64,000 nt of DNA from Cellulophaga fucicola (GCF_900119145.1 NZ_FPIY01000001.1:1178001-1242000), one strand, 5' to 3'. Positions 37,331 through 47,350 are shown, numbered from the stretch's first letter. Notes: a model not told the origin generated them from the letters alone. Translations and numbers: made by a program.

Positions 37331-37981
37331 TTAAGCATTTACAGTAGAAAATTTATCTAAAGCTTCACCTATTAAAGTATTTCCTTTAATAATTTCAAAA
37401 GTGGCTTTGTTTGCTACATCATCATTTAGAGTTCTAACTAATGTTTGTGCAACATCACTTCTACTAATTTCACCTCTTTTATTTAACTTTCCTTGGAGCT
37501 CTATTTCATTATGGGGCTCTTCGTTAGTTAAAGATCCCGGGCGTACTATACTATAATTTAACCCGCTGGTTTTTAAGTATTCATCTGCATTATGCTTTGC
37601 TTTTAAATACTCTTGTAATTGTTCTGCTTCTTCCGGCTTATCTGCCCCCATAGAACTTAACATTACAAACTTTTTAATATTGTTTTGTTTAGATGCATCA
37701 ATTAGTCTCTTTGCTCCTTCTTGGTCTACTTCTATTACTTTTTTTCCCCCAGAACCAGCTGCAAATAAAACTTTATCTACACTTTCCATTTGGTTAAATA
37801 CTTTGTTTATATCGCCCTCTAAATCACCAAGAACAGTATCTATATGTTTTGCTTTAAAATATTCTTTCTGCTCTTCTTTTCTAACCATTGCAATAGGGTT
37901 AAAATATTGAGATTCTTTTAAAAGGTTCACTATTTGTTTTCCTGTGGTACCGTTGGCACCGGCTACTAATATGTTTTCCAT
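37331..37981 (-). CDS. Atypical SDR family NAD(P)-binding protein
   Basis: 216 residues. A Rossmann motif GANGTTGKQI opens the protein, then DTVLGDLEGD, VDKVLFAAGSGGKK, VMLSSMGADKPE and the YSIVRPGSLTNEE stretch, as in atypical short-chain dehydrogenases of the NmrA/BVR-B/YwnB type. The Tyr-xxx-Lys catalytic pair is absent, so a classic dehydrogenase activity is unlikely; it could be an NAD(P)H sensor or flavin-related reductase. It is monocistronic and converges head-on with thrC. Confidence 0.85.
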   Translation of the reverse strand: MENILVAGANGTTGKQIVNLLKESQYFNPIAMVRKEEQKEYFKAKHIDTVLGDLEGDINKVFNQMESVDKVLFAAGSGGKKVIEVDQEGAKRLIDASKQNNIKKFVMLSSMGADKPEEAEQLQEYLKAKHNADEYLKTSGLNYSIVRPGSLTNEEPHNEIELQGKLNKRGEISRSDVAQTLVRTLNDDVANKATFEIIKGNTLIGEALDKFSTVNA

Positions 37982-38172
37982 ACTCTAGTATAACATTCAA
38001 CAACGCCAATTCCTAATATATTAAGTGGTTTAACGTTAGTTTAATACAAATTAACAAAGCCTTTGCACTACTTTTCTTTACTAAAATTAGCAATCTTAAA
38101 AAAGGAATAGATCAACCTAGAAACAACAAATTTTTATACATACACAGGTTTATAAAAACGAACAATTTTCGA

Positions 38173-38180
38173 TACCTTTG
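38173..38180 (+). promoter_or_regulatory. -7 element for gcvT
   Basis: TACCTTTG matches TAnnTTTG; the ATG at 38220 is 39 nt further on. The 238-nt region 37982-38219 otherwise shows no gene, and I recognise no glycine riboswitch in it. Confidence 0.45.
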
Positions 38181-38219
38181 AAAAAAACTAACTATAGTCT
38201 AATTATATAAATTGTTTTA

Positions 38220-39305
38220 ATGAAAAATACTGCATTATCATCTACTCACGAAGCTCTTGGCGCTAAAATGGTTCCTTTTGCTGGTTATAATATGCCTGTT
38301 TCTTACGCTGGTGTAAACATAGAACATGAAACTGTACGCAAAGGTGTTGGAGTTTTTGATGTATCGCATATGGGAGAGTTCTTAATTGAAGGTCCAAATG
38401 CTTTAGACTTAATACAGAAAGTTACATCTAACGATGCTTCTAAATTAGTTATTGGTAAAGCTCAGTATAGCTGTTTACCAAATGAAACTGGTGGTATTGT
38501 AGATGACCTTATTGTTTACAAACTTAAAGATGAACAATATTTATTAGTAGTTAATGCATCTAATATTGATAAGGATTGGAATCATATTTCTAAATACAAC
38601 GAAACTATAAAAGCAGAAATGCGTAATATTTCTGAAGGATATTCTCTTTTAGCTATCCAAGGCCCTAAAGCTATTGAAGCTATGCAGTCTGTAACATCTG
38701 TAGATTTAGCTGCAATTAAATTTTACACTTTTGAAGTAGCAGATTTTGCTGGTGTAGAAAATGTAATTATTTCTGCAACTGGGTATACTGGTTCTGGAGG
38801 ATTTGAAATTTATTGTAAAAATGAAGATGTAAAACAAATTTGGGATAATGTTTTTAAAGCTGGTGCTGAGTTTGATATTGCTCCTATTGGTTTAGCTGCT
38901 AGAGACACATTGCGTTTAGAAATGGGTTATTGTTTATATGGTAACGATATTAGTGACACTACGTCTCCGTTTGAAGCAGGTCTTGGGTGGATTACTAAGT
39001 TTACTAAGGACTTTGTAAATAGTGAGGCTTTAGCTAAGCAAAAAGCAAATGGCCCAGAACGTAAATTAATTGCTTTTGAACTTACAGAGAGAGGTATTCC
39101 TAGACACGATTATGATATTGTAGATGCTAATGGCGCTAAAATTGGTATTGTTACTTCTGGTACTATGTCTCCTTCTTTAAACAAAGGTATTGGCTTAGGT
39201 TATGTACCAACAGCAGTATCTAGTGCTGGTTCAGAAATATTTATACAAATTAGAAAAAAAGCAGTTGCTGCAACTGTTGTAAAATTACCTTTTTATAAGG
39301 CTTAA
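38220..39305 (+). CDS. gcvT: Aminomethyltransferase (glycine cleavage system T protein)
   Basis: 361 residues. It moves the aminomethyl group from the H-protein lipoyl arm to tetrahydrofolate, releasing ammonia. Recognisable stretches are [70 protein letters not shown] and [18 protein letters not shown], all in the order of bacterial GcvT. Other gcv genes are not in the window, so the system is split on this genome. glsA begins 7 nt downstream. Confidence 0.96.
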   Translation: MKNTALSSTHEALGAKMVPFAGYNMPVSYAGVNIEHETVRKGVGVFDVSHMGEFLIEGPNALDLIQKVTSNDASKLVIGKAQYSCLPNETGGIVDDLIVYKLKDEQYLLVVNASNIDKDWNHISKYNETIKAEMRNISEGYSLLAIQGPKAIEAMQSVTSVDLAAIKFYTFEVADFAGVENVIISATGYTGSGGFEIYCKNEDVKQIWDNVFKAGAEFDIAPIGLAARDTLRLEMGYCLYGNDISDTTSPFEAGLGWITKFTKDFVNSEALAKQKANGPERKLIAFELTERGIPRHDYDIVDANGAKIGIVTSGTMSPSLNKGIGLGYVPTAVSSAGSEIFIQIRKKAVAATVVKLPFYKA

Positions 39306-39312
39306 TTTTTAT

Positions 39313-40227
39313 ATGACAGATTTTCAAAGTATTATCAACAACATCCATAACCAATTAATTAACGAAGAAGTTAAGGGTGTTGTTGCATCTTACATTCCGG
39401 AACTTTTTAAACAAGATATAAATAGTTTCGGTATTTTTTTACAACATATAGATGGTAGCACTTATTCTGCCGGACAAGCAGAAACTCCATTCTCTATACA
39501 AAGTATTTCTAAAGTACTTGCGCTATCTAAAGCTATTGCTTTTGAAGACAATCGCATTTGGCAACGTGTAGACGTAGAACCGTCTGGCAACCCATTTAAT
39601 CATTTATCTTTATTAGAGTTAGAAAATGGTATTCCTAGAAATCCGTTAATAAACTCTGGCGCATTGGTTATTGCAGATATACTACTAACACATTTAAAAA
39701 ATCCTAAAGAAGACTTTTTAAACTATGTTAGAACAATTGCAAATGACCAAACTATAAATTATAATACAAAAGTAGCAGCATCAGAAAAAAGAACTGGCTA
39801 CACCAATTACGCAGCAGCAAATCTTTTAAAATCTTTTAAAAATCTAACTAATGATGTAGATGATGTTTTAGATTTTTATTTTCATCAGTGTTCTATAGAT
39901 ATGAGTTGCTCCCAACTAGCTAAAGCTTTCTATTTGTTTGCAAATAGTGGTAAATGCGTAAACAATATACAACACATACCAGTTAGCCAAGCTAAACGTA
40001 TAAATGCTATTATGCTTACTTGTGGTTTTTATGACGAGGCAGGCGAGTTTGCTTTTAGAGTTGGTTTACCTGGCAAAAGTGGTGTTGGCGGCGGTATAGT
40101 TGCTTTGCTACCTAATAAATTTATTATCTCTACTTGGGCTCCTGGTCTTAATGCTAAAGGAAATTCTTTATTAGGAATGCAAGCATTAGAACTATTTACG
40201 ACTCAGACTAAACTCTCTATTTTTTAA
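39313..40227 (+). CDS. glsA: Glutaminase
   Basis: 304 residues, standard length for the serine-dependent beta-lactamase-like glutaminase. It hydrolyses glutamine to glutamate and ammonia. The catalytic Ser-x-x-Lys is in FSIQSISKVLAL, followed by EPSGNPFNHLSLLE, PRNPLINSGALVI, and VGLPGKSGVGGGIVAL near the C-terminus, all family signatures. It is probably in the same transcript as gcvT and the downstream reductase, since gaps are 7 and 16 nt. Confidence 0.95.
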   Translation: MTDFQSIINNIHNQLINEEVKGVVASYIPELFKQDINSFGIFLQHIDGSTYSAGQAETPFSIQSISKVLALSKAIAFEDNRIWQRVDVEPSGNPFNHLSLLELENGIPRNPLINSGALVIADILLTHLKNPKEDFLNYVRTIANDQTINYNTKVAASEKRTGYTNYAAANLLKSFKNLTNDVDDVLDFYFHQCSIDMSCSQLAKAFYLFANSGKCVNNIQHIPVSQAKRINAIMLTCGFYDEAGEFAFRVGLPGKSGVGGGIVALLPNKFIISTWAPGLNAKGNSLLGMQALELFTTQTKLSIF

Positions 40228-40243
40228 GTCGACAAACTGAGTA

Positions 40244-41077
40244 ATGAAAGAGAAAAAATCTAAACATAGAATTTTAATTCTGGGTGCAAGTGGCTTTGTT
40301 GGTAACTCTATATACAAAGAGCTACACGCTTATTACGATACTTACGGAACGTATTGTTACAACGAGAAGGATTATAAAGATAATGGTCAGTTTTACCATT
40401 ATAATGTAGAAGAGACAGACATTTACGAATTATTAGAAATTGTAAAACCAGATTATATTATATCTGCCATACGAGGTAATTTTGCTGCACAGGTATTGGC
40501 ACATCAACATATAATAGAATACGTTACCACACATAATACCAAATTACTGTTTTTATCTTCTGCTAATGTTTTTGATGCGTATAGCAAATACCCATCGTAT
40601 GAGTTAGATAAAACATTATCTCTTAGTATTTATGGTCGATTAAAAATTAAGATTGAAAATATGTTGTTAAGATTACCAAAGAGCAAAGCAATTATTATAC
40701 GCTTGCCAATGGTTTTTGGTAACAACTCTCCCCGAATTAAAGAAATTAAAACGCTATTACACAACAAAGAAGCTATAGAGGTTTTTCCTAATTTAATTTT
40801 TAACGTTACGCACATAGATAAGGTTACGCAGCAAATACACTACATTATTAATCACGATAAAACAGGTGTTTTTCATTTAGGGAGTAGCGACTTGGTACAT
40901 CATGAAGATTTTATAAAAGAAATAATTACCAAAATTGGTTTGTACAACCCTATATACAAAAGAGTGTTTGCTTCTAATGAAGATAGATATTTAGCAGTTT
41001 TACCAAAAAGCAACAAACTGCCTAAACATCTACGTACCACATACCAAGACACAATAGATCATCATCTTTTCTCTTAA
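40244..41077 (+). CDS. RmlD-like NAD(P)-dependent sugar-nucleotide reductase/epimerase
   Basis: 277 residues. The N-terminus carries ILGASGFVGNSIYKEL (Rossmann GxxGxxG). This is followed by an RmlD-like body: ETDIYELLEIVKPDYIISAIRG, LLFLSSANVFDAYSKYPSYE, and a YGRLKIKIENML segment with the Tyr-xxx-Lys pair. These enzymes reduce or epimerise sugar nucleotides for surface glycans. No glycan cluster surrounds it, so the pathway is unknown. Confidence 0.85.
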   Translation: MKEKKSKHRILILGASGFVGNSIYKELHAYYDTYGTYCYNEKDYKDNGQFYHYNVEETDIYELLEIVKPDYIISAIRGNFAAQVLAHQHIIEYVTTHNTKLLFLSSANVFDAYSKYPSYELDKTLSLSIYGRLKIKIENMLLRLPKSKAIIIRLPMVFGNNSPRIKEIKTLLHNKEAIEVFPNLIFNVTHIDKVTQQIHYIINHDKTGVFHLGSSDLVHHEDFIKEIITKIGLYNPIYKRVFASNEDRYLAVLPKSNKLPKHLRTTYQDTIDHHLFS

Positions 41078-41080
41078 TAC

Positions 41081-41112
41081 TTGTTTTAACGTTGTTACTT
41101 CTTGTAACTTTG
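41081..41112 (+). promoter_or_regulatory. Promoter-like sequence for pterin carbinolamine dehydratase
   Basis: TTG at 41081-41083 and TAACTTTG at 41105-41112 are spaced by 21 nt, close to the Bacteroidota consensus. The ATG at 41135 is 22 nt further downstream. Confidence 0.45.
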
Positions 41113-41134
41113 CGGTACACTAAATTTTAGAAAG

Positions 41135-41422
41135 ATGCAAAAATATACAACTGAAGAAATAACTAGTAAATTAAATAATTTAGACGGTTGGGATTATACT
41201 GATGGTGCTTTAGAAACTACATTTGAATTTAAAAACTTTAAAGAAACATTCTGTGTAATGACTCGTATTGCTTTTGAATGCGAAATACAAAATCATCATC
41301 CAGATTGGAGTAACTTGTACAACACATTAACCATACGTTTAAGCACACATGATGCAAATGGTGTTACAGAAAAAGACTTTGTATTAGCTAAAACTATTGA
41401 AGAAATAATAGACAGCGAGTAG
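41135..41422 (+). CDS. 4a-hydroxytetrahydrobiopterin dehydratase (PCD/DCoH family)
   Basis: 95 residues, the size of single-domain PCD enzymes. The signature ECEIQNHHPDWSNLYNTLTIRL gives the [EDKH]-x(3)-H-[HN] active site, with AFE and HHPDW. LSTHDANGVTEKDFVLA completes the family pattern. The enzyme dehydrates 4a-hydroxy-tetrahydropterin formed by aromatic amino acid hydroxylases and prevents 7-pterin formation. No phenylalanine hydroxylase gene is in the window. Confidence 0.93.
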   Translation: MQKYTTEEITSKLNNLDGWDYTDGALETTFEFKNFKETFCVMTRIAFECEIQNHHPDWSNLYNTLTIRLSTHDANGVTEKDFVLAKTIEEIIDSE

Positions 41423-41439
41423 CATTAAAAAATATAAAG

Positions 41440-41466
41440 CCTAGCCATTATGTGCTAGGTTTTTTT
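41440..41466. terminator. Terminator between the dehydratase and SBF-type transporter genes
   Basis: The stem CCTAGC (41440-41445) / GCTAGG (41454-41459) has an 8-nt loop and a T run. It overlaps the last bases of the minus-strand transporter gene, and serves mainly the plus-strand gene. Confidence 0.75.
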
Positions 41467-42424
41467 ATGCTTCTCTTTTAGCAAGCTTAGTTGCTACAAC
41501 ACTTATTATTAATATTTGTATAGCGTGAAAAAGCATTATTGGCAATAACACAATACCTATAACGGCCATATTACCAAATATAATTTTAGAGAAAACTGTA
41601 CCGTGAACCAAGGACTTTTTTGTGCCACAGAACTGAGCAGTAATTAAATCTTCTTTATTGAAATTTAATTTTGACGCTATAAAACCTGTACTAAAATATG
41701 CTATGGTAAATAAGATTAGTACGCCTAGTAATATTAGTACTAAATCTAACATAGATACAGTACTAAAAATTTTATCATTAAAGGACGATGCAAAACTTTT
41801 GTATATAATTAATAAAATAATAGACTTATCAAACAACGTAATTTTACTACTGTGTTTTTGTGCAAAGTCACCCAAATAACGTTGCAACAATACTCCTACC
41901 ACAACTGGTAAAATAATTTGCACAATAAGCTTGGTATAAATATCTACAAAACTAAAGCCAGCTTGGTCACTAGTCACAAACAAGCCCATCCATAAAGGAG
42001 TTACCAAAATACCAATTATACCAGAGATACTAGCATTAAAAATAGCTGCAGGTATATTTCCTTTTGCTATAGAAACCATTACCACAGATGATGACACCGT
42101 AGATGGTAATGCTGCTAAAAAAAAGAAAGCCAACCATATTGTTTCTTGTTCTTGGCTTTGCAACAATGGCCTAACTAATAAAACTAGTAACGGAAATAAA
42201 ATAAATGTAGATGCTTGTATTAATATATGAAGCTTCCAGTTTTTTAAGCCGGCTTTAAGTTTAGACGGACTTAGTTTTAATCCATAAAAAAAGAATATTA
42301 AAGATATACCAACACTGCTTATAGTGTTAATAGGGATTAAACTGTCTTTAGCTCCCCATTGCGGAAAAAAATAAGCCACAGTAATTACAGCTATAATAAA
42401 TAAGACAAACTTATCAATCTTCAT
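41465..42424 (-). CDS. Bile acid:sodium symporter (SBF-like) family transporter
   Basis: 319 residues with about nine to ten membrane helices. The pattern ISSVGISLIFFFYGLKLSPSKLKAGLKNWKLHI at the N-terminus (two crossing helices), AALPSTVSSSVVMVSIAKGN and FNASISGIIGILVTPLWMG match the SBF/BASS superfamily, which import organic anions with sodium. The substrate is unknown; in bacteria it may be pantoate, keto-acids or sterol-like anions. The C-terminus (GTKKSLVHGTVFSKI) is typical of the DUF4137-type bacterial group. Monocistronic. Confidence 0.88.
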   Translation of the reverse strand: MKIDKFVLFIIAVITVAYFFPQWGAKDSLIPINTISSVGISLIFFFYGLKLSPSKLKAGLKNWKLHILIQASTFILFPLLVLLVRPLLQSQEQETIWLAFFFLAALPSTVSSSVVMVSIAKGNIPAAIFNASISGIIGILVTPLWMGLFVTSDQAGFSFVDIYTKLIVQIILPVVVGVLLQRYLGDFAQKHSSKITLFDKSIILLIIYKSFASSFNDKIFSTVSMLDLVLILLGVLILFTIAYFSTGFIASKLNFNKEDLITAQFCGTKKSLVHGTVFSKIIFGNMAVIGIVLLPIMLFHAIQILIISVVATKLAKREA

Positions 42425-42587
42425 TTTTATTCTTTGTTTTTTACCCTACAATATTAAGTACTTGTAGTTAGATTGAGAAAGATAATTGCTTTAAAATATC
42501 CTCTTTTTTTAAGGTTAAACCAATTCTATTATTTAATTTCATCCTAGAATTACATAATTCTATTTTTAATTTAAAAAGTATAGAGAA

Positions 42588-43352
42588 ATGCATATAGTAT
42601 CTTGGAATGTAAATGGTGTACGTGCTGTTGTAAAAAAAGAATTTTTAGAATCTGTTGCTAGTATGCAACCAGATATTCTTTGTTTACAAGAAACTAAAGC
42701 ACAAGATGATGAGGTTGCCAAGGCCCTTGATCCATTAAAAGATTTTAGTTTAGCATCTAACTCTGCAGATAAAAAAGGATATTCTGGAACTGCTACGTTA
42801 AGCAAAGTAAAAACTTTAAGTAGTAAGGCAGATATAGGTATAGAAGAGCACGATTTAGAAGGTAGAGTACTTTGTACAGAATACGAGCATTTTTATGTGG
42901 TAAACGTATATGTACCTAATTCCGGACAAAAACTAGACAGATTAGAGTACAGAAAGCAATGGGATAAAGATTTTTTAAATTATTTAAAAGAGCTAGAAAA
43001 GAAAAAGCCTGTAATTGCATGTGGCGATTTTAATGTAGCACATACTGCTATAGATTTAAAGAACGATAAAAGCAATTACAACAAAACTGCTGGCTACACA
43101 CAGACAGAAATAGATGGAATGGATAATTTTATTGCTGCCGGCTTTATAGACTCTTACAGACTATTACACCCAAAAGAAGTAGCGTATACTTTTTGGAGCT
43201 ACCGTTTTAAATCTAGAGAACGTAATACGGGTTGGCGTATAGATTATTTTTTAGTGAGTAAATCTATTGCAGACAAAGTTAAGGAGGTAACCATTTTCTC
43301 TGGCATTATGGGATCTGACCACTGCCCTATTGGTTTAAAAATTAATTTTTAA
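42588..43352 (+). CDS. xth: Exodeoxyribonuclease III / AP endonuclease
   Basis: 254 residues. EEP-fold DNA repair enzyme that cuts abasic sites and degrades 3' ends. Motifs are SWNVNGVRAVV, ILCLQETKA with the metal Glu, YVPNSGQKLDRLEYR, ACGDFNVAHTAIDL, WRIDYFLVSK and GSDHCPIGL with the catalytic His. Unlike the EEP protein at 495-1529 it has no membrane segment. Monocistronic. Confidence 0.95.
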   Translation: MHIVSWNVNGVRAVVKKEFLESVASMQPDILCLQETKAQDDEVAKALDPLKDFSLASNSADKKGYSGTATLSKVKTLSSKADIGIEEHDLEGRVLCTEYEHFYVVNVYVPNSGQKLDRLEYRKQWDKDFLNYLKELEKKKPVIACGDFNVAHTAIDLKNDKSNYNKTAGYTQTEIDGMDNFIAAGFIDSYRLLHPKEVAYTFWSYRFKSRERNTGWRIDYFLVSKSIADKVKEVTIFSGIMGSDHCPIGLKINF

Positions 43353-43368
43353 ATAATATAAGTAAAGT

Positions 43369-43406
43369 AAAAACGCCTAAAGAGTTTAATTCTTTAGGCG
43401 TTTTTT
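43369..43406. terminator. Bidirectional terminator between xth and the TlpA operon
   Basis: Arms around ACGCCTAAAGA (43373-43383) and TCTTTAGGCGT (43391-43401) with As and Ts at the base lie between convergent genes. Confidence 0.9.
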
Positions 43407-43423
43407 ATTGTAATTAATTAAGT

Positions 43424-44806
43424 CTAAATCCCCAGCTCATTAAACAAAGTAATTAAATCTTTGTTAGATGGTTTTGGTGCATTGCTTCTAACAATTTTTC
43501 CTTCTGGATCTAATAAAATAAACTTAGGAATACCTTTTATAACGTAATCTTTAGCAAAGTCCGAGTCAAAAGATTTATTAGCATACAACTGTACACCTCC
43601 CATACCTTTTTCCTCTACCATCTTTTTCCATTTGTCATGGTCTCTTTCTGCATCTACAGAAATGCTCACAAACTCTATGTTTTTATTATGGTATTTTTTT
43701 TCAATTTCTTGTAAAAAAGGAACCTCATATAAACAAGGTCCACACCAAGTTGCCCAAACATCTATAAAAACATATTTTCCTTTATAGTCGTCTAAAGAGC
43801 TAGTACCTCCTTTATAATTTTCATAACCTATAAACTTAGGTGAAGGTTGCCCTTCTGCTGTCAATTGCAGTTCGTTATATAGTTTTGTTATTTGCCCATT
43901 GTTTTCTTCATTAGTAGAATACTTTAAAAAATCGTTATAATACGTAGTCTTATCAAAAGTAAAAGTTAATGTAAACTCAGCTGCCTTAAACAAAAGTGTA
44001 TTTCTAATGTAATCGTTGCTGTTTTCACCTACTGCATTTAAATACGATATATCATAATCTTTGCCTTGTTCATCTTGTATTTTTTTTGCTTCTTTTTGAT
44101 AATGAGAAGCTACTAACCCTTGGTAAGTAGCAGAATAATTATAAACTTCCTCTTCTTCTAGAGATATATTTTCTACATCTTTTAAAAAATCTTTAGAAAC
44201 TGTATAAGTAGAATCGTTAGCAAAATACCTATACATTTCTTGATGCTTTAAAAGCATATCTAACCTAAAATAATTTAGATCTTTTTTTTCTAAAGTTTTA
44301 AAAGTTGAGTCTATTCCTGAATCGGTATCTAAAACTTGCTCTAATTTAGTTTTAAATTTTTGCAACCTATTCTCATATTCCTTTTCTCCTGAAGCATAAA
44401 ATTTTTGTCCTATTTCTCCGTAAAACTGTTCCTTTTCTTTAGATTTTAAGATTAAAAAATTAGTCTCGGGTGCACCAATACCAGTAATAGTTAAACTATT
44501 TTTAAAATCGCTTGCATTAAAATTGATATTAATATTACGACCTTCTTTTATGTAAACTGGTATAAAATTTTTACCAGCCTGAATGCTATAAGTATCCGTA
44601 CCTAACCTAAGCGTATCTGTAAAAGTACCATCTGTGTTAAGAGTAATTTCTGCTACAGATTTGTAATTTTTATTTACTTTTAAAGAAGCCTCTGGCGAGT
44701 TTTCTATTTTACCAGAAACTAAAACGTAATCTATAGTTTCTTGCTTATTCTCTTTACAAGACGTTACTAAAACTAGAGTTAAAAGTGTATATATTATTTT
44801 TCTCAT
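43424..44806 (-). CDS. TlpA family thiol-disulfide oxidoreductase lipoprotein, long form
   Basis: 460 residues. A signal peptide ends at lipobox TSC (Cys 17). A long N-terminal beta/alpha region (~25-315) with SGKIENSPEASLKV resembles the DUF4369-type beta domain and a helical spacer. The C-terminal thioredoxin domain (~320-460) has WATWCGPC with CxxC at 355-358, and the cis-Pro in IKGIPKFILLD. It would reduce or oxidise periplasmic disulfides. It is last in the FecR-SusC-SusD-TlpA operon, 14 nt after the second TlpA. Confidence 0.9.
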   Translation of the reverse strand: MRKIIYTLLTLVLVTSCKENKQETIDYVLVSGKIENSPEASLKVNKNYKSVAEITLNTDGTFTDTLRLGTDTYSIQAGKNFIPVYIKEGRNININFNASDFKNSLTITGIGAPETNFLILKSKEKEQFYGEIGQKFYASGEKEYENRLQKFKTKLEQVLDTDSGIDSTFKTLEKKDLNYFRLDMLLKHQEMYRYFANDSTYTVSKDFLKDVENISLEEEEVYNYSATYQGLVASHYQKEAKKIQDEQGKDYDISYLNAVGENSNDYIRNTLLFKAAEFTLTFTFDKTTYYNDFLKYSTNEENNGQITKLYNELQLTAEGQPSPKFIGYENYKGGTSSLDDYKGKYVFIDVWATWCGPCLYEVPFLQEIEKKYHNKNIEFVSISVDAERDHDKWKKMVEEKGMGGVQLYANKSFDSDFAKDYVIKGIPKFILLDPEGKIVRSNAPKPSNKDLITLFNELGI

Positions 44807-44820
44807 TCTAGGCTTTTAGA

Positions 44821-45897
44821 TTAATTATTGAATCCATATTTAGCTAATTCTTCCCAAATTTTTTCTTCATGGAAATTTCCTCTAGATACAATAACACCTT
44901 CTGGGCTAATAATTACTAAATGAGGAATTGCTGTTATATTAAAGCTATTAGATACTTTTTTAGTGTCTAATAATTGTATCCACGGCATTTTTTCTTCTTC
45001 TACTGCTTTTTCCCATGCACCTCTATTAGCATCTGTAGATATACTTACAATTTCTAAGTTTTTAAATGCTTTATGTATCTCTTTTAAGTTAGGGATTCCT
45101 TTACGACAAGGACCGCACCAAGATGCCCAAAAATCTATTAAAACATACTTACCTTTGTAATCTGATATTTTAAAATCTCCTTCTTTTTCTGCATACGGAA
45201 TTGTAAACAAAGGAGCTTTTTGACCAACTGCGGTAGTTAATTCTGATTTAAGTCTTTTATCTAAAGACATTAAATAATAAGAATCTTTAACGTCTGGAGA
45301 GAAACCATCAAGTATTTTTTGTAATGTATCTGCCTTTGCTCCCCAAAACTCCTGATTAATTATTGCTGGCAAAACATAACTATTAGGGTACTTATCTATT
45401 GCTTTTAATAAAGATGGGGCATAGCCTGCCTTAAAAATAGAATCGTTAGCGACTAAATTTCTTTTATACTTTAATTTAGACATTCTTTGGTATCCTAATT
45501 CTTTACCAATACTTAAAAACTCTTTTTGGTAATCGTTTTCTTCAATTACAAATTCGCCGTTTTCTAATCTAATATTAATAGCTAAAGGACCTGTAAAAAC
45601 TTCTAATTTATAATACTTTTCTGCTAATTGTATATTTACAGTACGTAATACTTTAGTTGTATCTAAGTTTAGTCTAGTTTCAGAAGAATTTATCTCTTTA
45701 GTTATTGTTAATTTCTCTGCTTCTTCTCTAGATGAAAGAATTTGATACGGATAAACTACCACTTTACCTTCTTTTACATTTCCAGTATGTATTGTAATAA
45801 TACATTCTTGTGCTTTGCTTACTTTCTCTTTTGGCTGACAGCTAACTACACTGCATAGAAATACAGATAGCATAAGCGCTATAAATTTTATTTTCAT
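44821..45897 (-). CDS. TlpA family thiol-disulfide oxidoreductase lipoprotein, short form
   Basis: 358 residues. A signal peptide with a lipobox-like VVSC (Cys 20) is followed by an N-terminal region without assigned function (~25-225) and a C-terminal thioredoxin domain. That domain has WASWCGPC (CxxC at 261-264) and a cis-Pro in ITAIPHLVII. It is only distantly similar to the downstream long form, mainly in the thioredoxin half. Located between SusD and the other TlpA, it most likely acts on the material imported by this SusCD pair. Confidence 0.9.
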   Translation of the reverse strand: MKIKFIALMLSVFLCSVVSCQPKEKVSKAQECIITIHTGNVKEGKVVVYPYQILSSREEAEKLTITKEINSSETRLNLDTTKVLRTVNIQLAEKYYKLEVFTGPLAINIRLENGEFVIEENDYQKEFLSIGKELGYQRMSKLKYKRNLVANDSIFKAGYAPSLLKAIDKYPNSYVLPAIINQEFWGAKADTLQKILDGFSPDVKDSYYLMSLDKRLKSELTTAVGQKAPLFTIPYAEKEGDFKISDYKGKYVLIDFWASWCGPCRKGIPNLKEIHKAFKNLEIVSISTDANRGAWEKAVEEEKMPWIQLLDTKKVSNSFNITAIPHLVIISPEGVIVSRGNFHEEKIWEELAKYGFNN

Positions 45898-45940
45898 CTT
45901 AAATAATGTGTGTTTTTATAAAAAAACATAAGAGATTAAA

Positions 45941-47338
45941 TTAATCTCTTATGTTGTCACCTATTGCTGGTGTAGCGTTAATATATTTTTTAGCTATTGG
46001 TAAAGCCCAATTTTTTCCGTTTGCTTGTAAGTTATATGTTTCACCGTTTAAGCTTCTAGACAATGTAATGTTTGCATTATCAAACTCATTATAACGTTTT
46101 AGATCAAAAAAGCGTAAACCACTACCTACTAGTTCCATTCTTCTCTCATTCTTAACTATATCTAAAACTTCTGCTTTATCTGTACTTACCAAAGGTGTAT
46201 ATGTACCAGTTTTAAACCTGTTTTCCCTAATTAAGTTTACATCTGCTAAAGCCAAGTTTAAATTATTTAGACGAGCATTACACTCTGCCCTAATTAACAA
46301 TACTTCTGGTACTGTAAAACCAGAACCTCTATAGTTTGTAAAAAATGGCGCCCCAAACGCATTACCTTCTTCTTGTATTCCGAATAAGAAAGAAATTGGT
46401 GAAAACATTGTCTTACGTAAATCGTCTTCTGTATACATAGAAAATAATTCATCGCTTGCTACTAATAAACTATATGTATTAGGAGACCCTTTTGACCATA
46501 ATAATTGTTTGTCATTTTGTGGTTGATCTAGATATAGAACATCTAAATAAAAACCATAATCATTATAATTATTTATGGTATTATATATTGCGTAAGAACT
46601 ATTTGCTGCATCTAATGCTTTTTCATAATCTGCCATATATAAATATATTCTTGCTAAAAAAGCATACGCATTTACTTTAGATGGCCTGTGTTTATGATTA
46701 TTACTTTCTGGTACATCTGGTAAATTAGCAATAGAGCTCTCTACGTCTTCTATTATTAAGTTATAAACTTCTTGTACAGATTTTCTAGATAAATCTGCTC
46801 CTTCTAAATTAGAATCTAAACGCATTGGCACTCCTGGATTAGAAGCTGCATCTGTATTGTAATGTAAACCATACAAGTTTACCAAAGCAAAATAACTAAA
46901 TGCTCTTTGTATTTTTGCTTCTGCTAGAATTTCTAACTTTTCTGACTCGGACCCATTAGTTGCAGACATTATCTCTTCTACAATAATATTTGTTGGATAT
47001 ATTTGACCATATAATGTTGCCCAATCGCTATCTTCTTCGTTTGCTAAATACAAATCGTTATCCCAAGTATATGCTCTTATAACCTGCGCTCCAAATCGAT
47101 TAGACGTATTATCATTAATTGTAAAATCGTCTGACATATAATCTGTGTTAGCATACGTATCTCCAAAGCCTGGAGATACTCCTTGATAGGCCCTCCCTAC
47201 TTGATCTAACAATAAACGATAATCTTTTACCGTTGTTGGTATTACTTCTCCTTTTGGCTGAATTTCTAGCCACTCTTCTTTATTACAAGATGAAATTAAT
47301 ACTAATACAAGTATTAATACTGAATATTTTAGTTTCAT
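45941..47338 (-). CDS. SusD/RagB family outer-membrane nutrient-binding lipoprotein
   Basis: 465 residues. The signal peptide ends at lipobox SSC (Cys 18), followed by NKEEW, whose acidic residues fit a surface-export signal. Family features are EWLEIQPKGEVIPTTVKDYR near the start, YLANEEDSDWATLYGQIYPTNII, AKIQRAFSYFALVNLYG, KVNAYAFLARIYLYMADYEKAL (TPR-like) and EVLDIVKNERRMELVGSGLRFFDLKRY at the end. SusD lids the SusC barrel and captures substrate at the surface. The substrate type is unclear as no glycosidase or peptidase is adjacent. Confidence 0.93.
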   Translation of the reverse strand: MKLKYSVLILVLVLISSCNKEEWLEIQPKGEVIPTTVKDYRLLLDQVGRAYQGVSPGFGDTYANTDYMSDDFTINDNTSNRFGAQVIRAYTWDNDLYLANEEDSDWATLYGQIYPTNIIVEEIMSATNGSESEKLEILAEAKIQRAFSYFALVNLYGLHYNTDAASNPGVPMRLDSNLEGADLSRKSVQEVYNLIIEDVESSIANLPDVPESNNHKHRPSKVNAYAFLARIYLYMADYEKALDAANSSYAIYNTINNYNDYGFYLDVLYLDQPQNDKQLLWSKGSPNTYSLLVASDELFSMYTEDDLRKTMFSPISFLFGIQEEGNAFGAPFFTNYRGSGFTVPEVLLIRAECNARLNNLNLALADVNLIRENRFKTGTYTPLVSTDKAEVLDIVKNERRMELVGSGLRFFDLKRYNEFDNANITLSRSLNGETYNLQANGKNWALPIAKKYINATPAIGDNIRD

Positions 47339-47350
47339 ATATACTGTATT

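Noticed and set aside
37982-38219. Possible glycine riboswitch or small RNA upstream of gcvT
   Set aside because: The region is AT-rich with no recognisable aptamer core; only a -7 box was seen.
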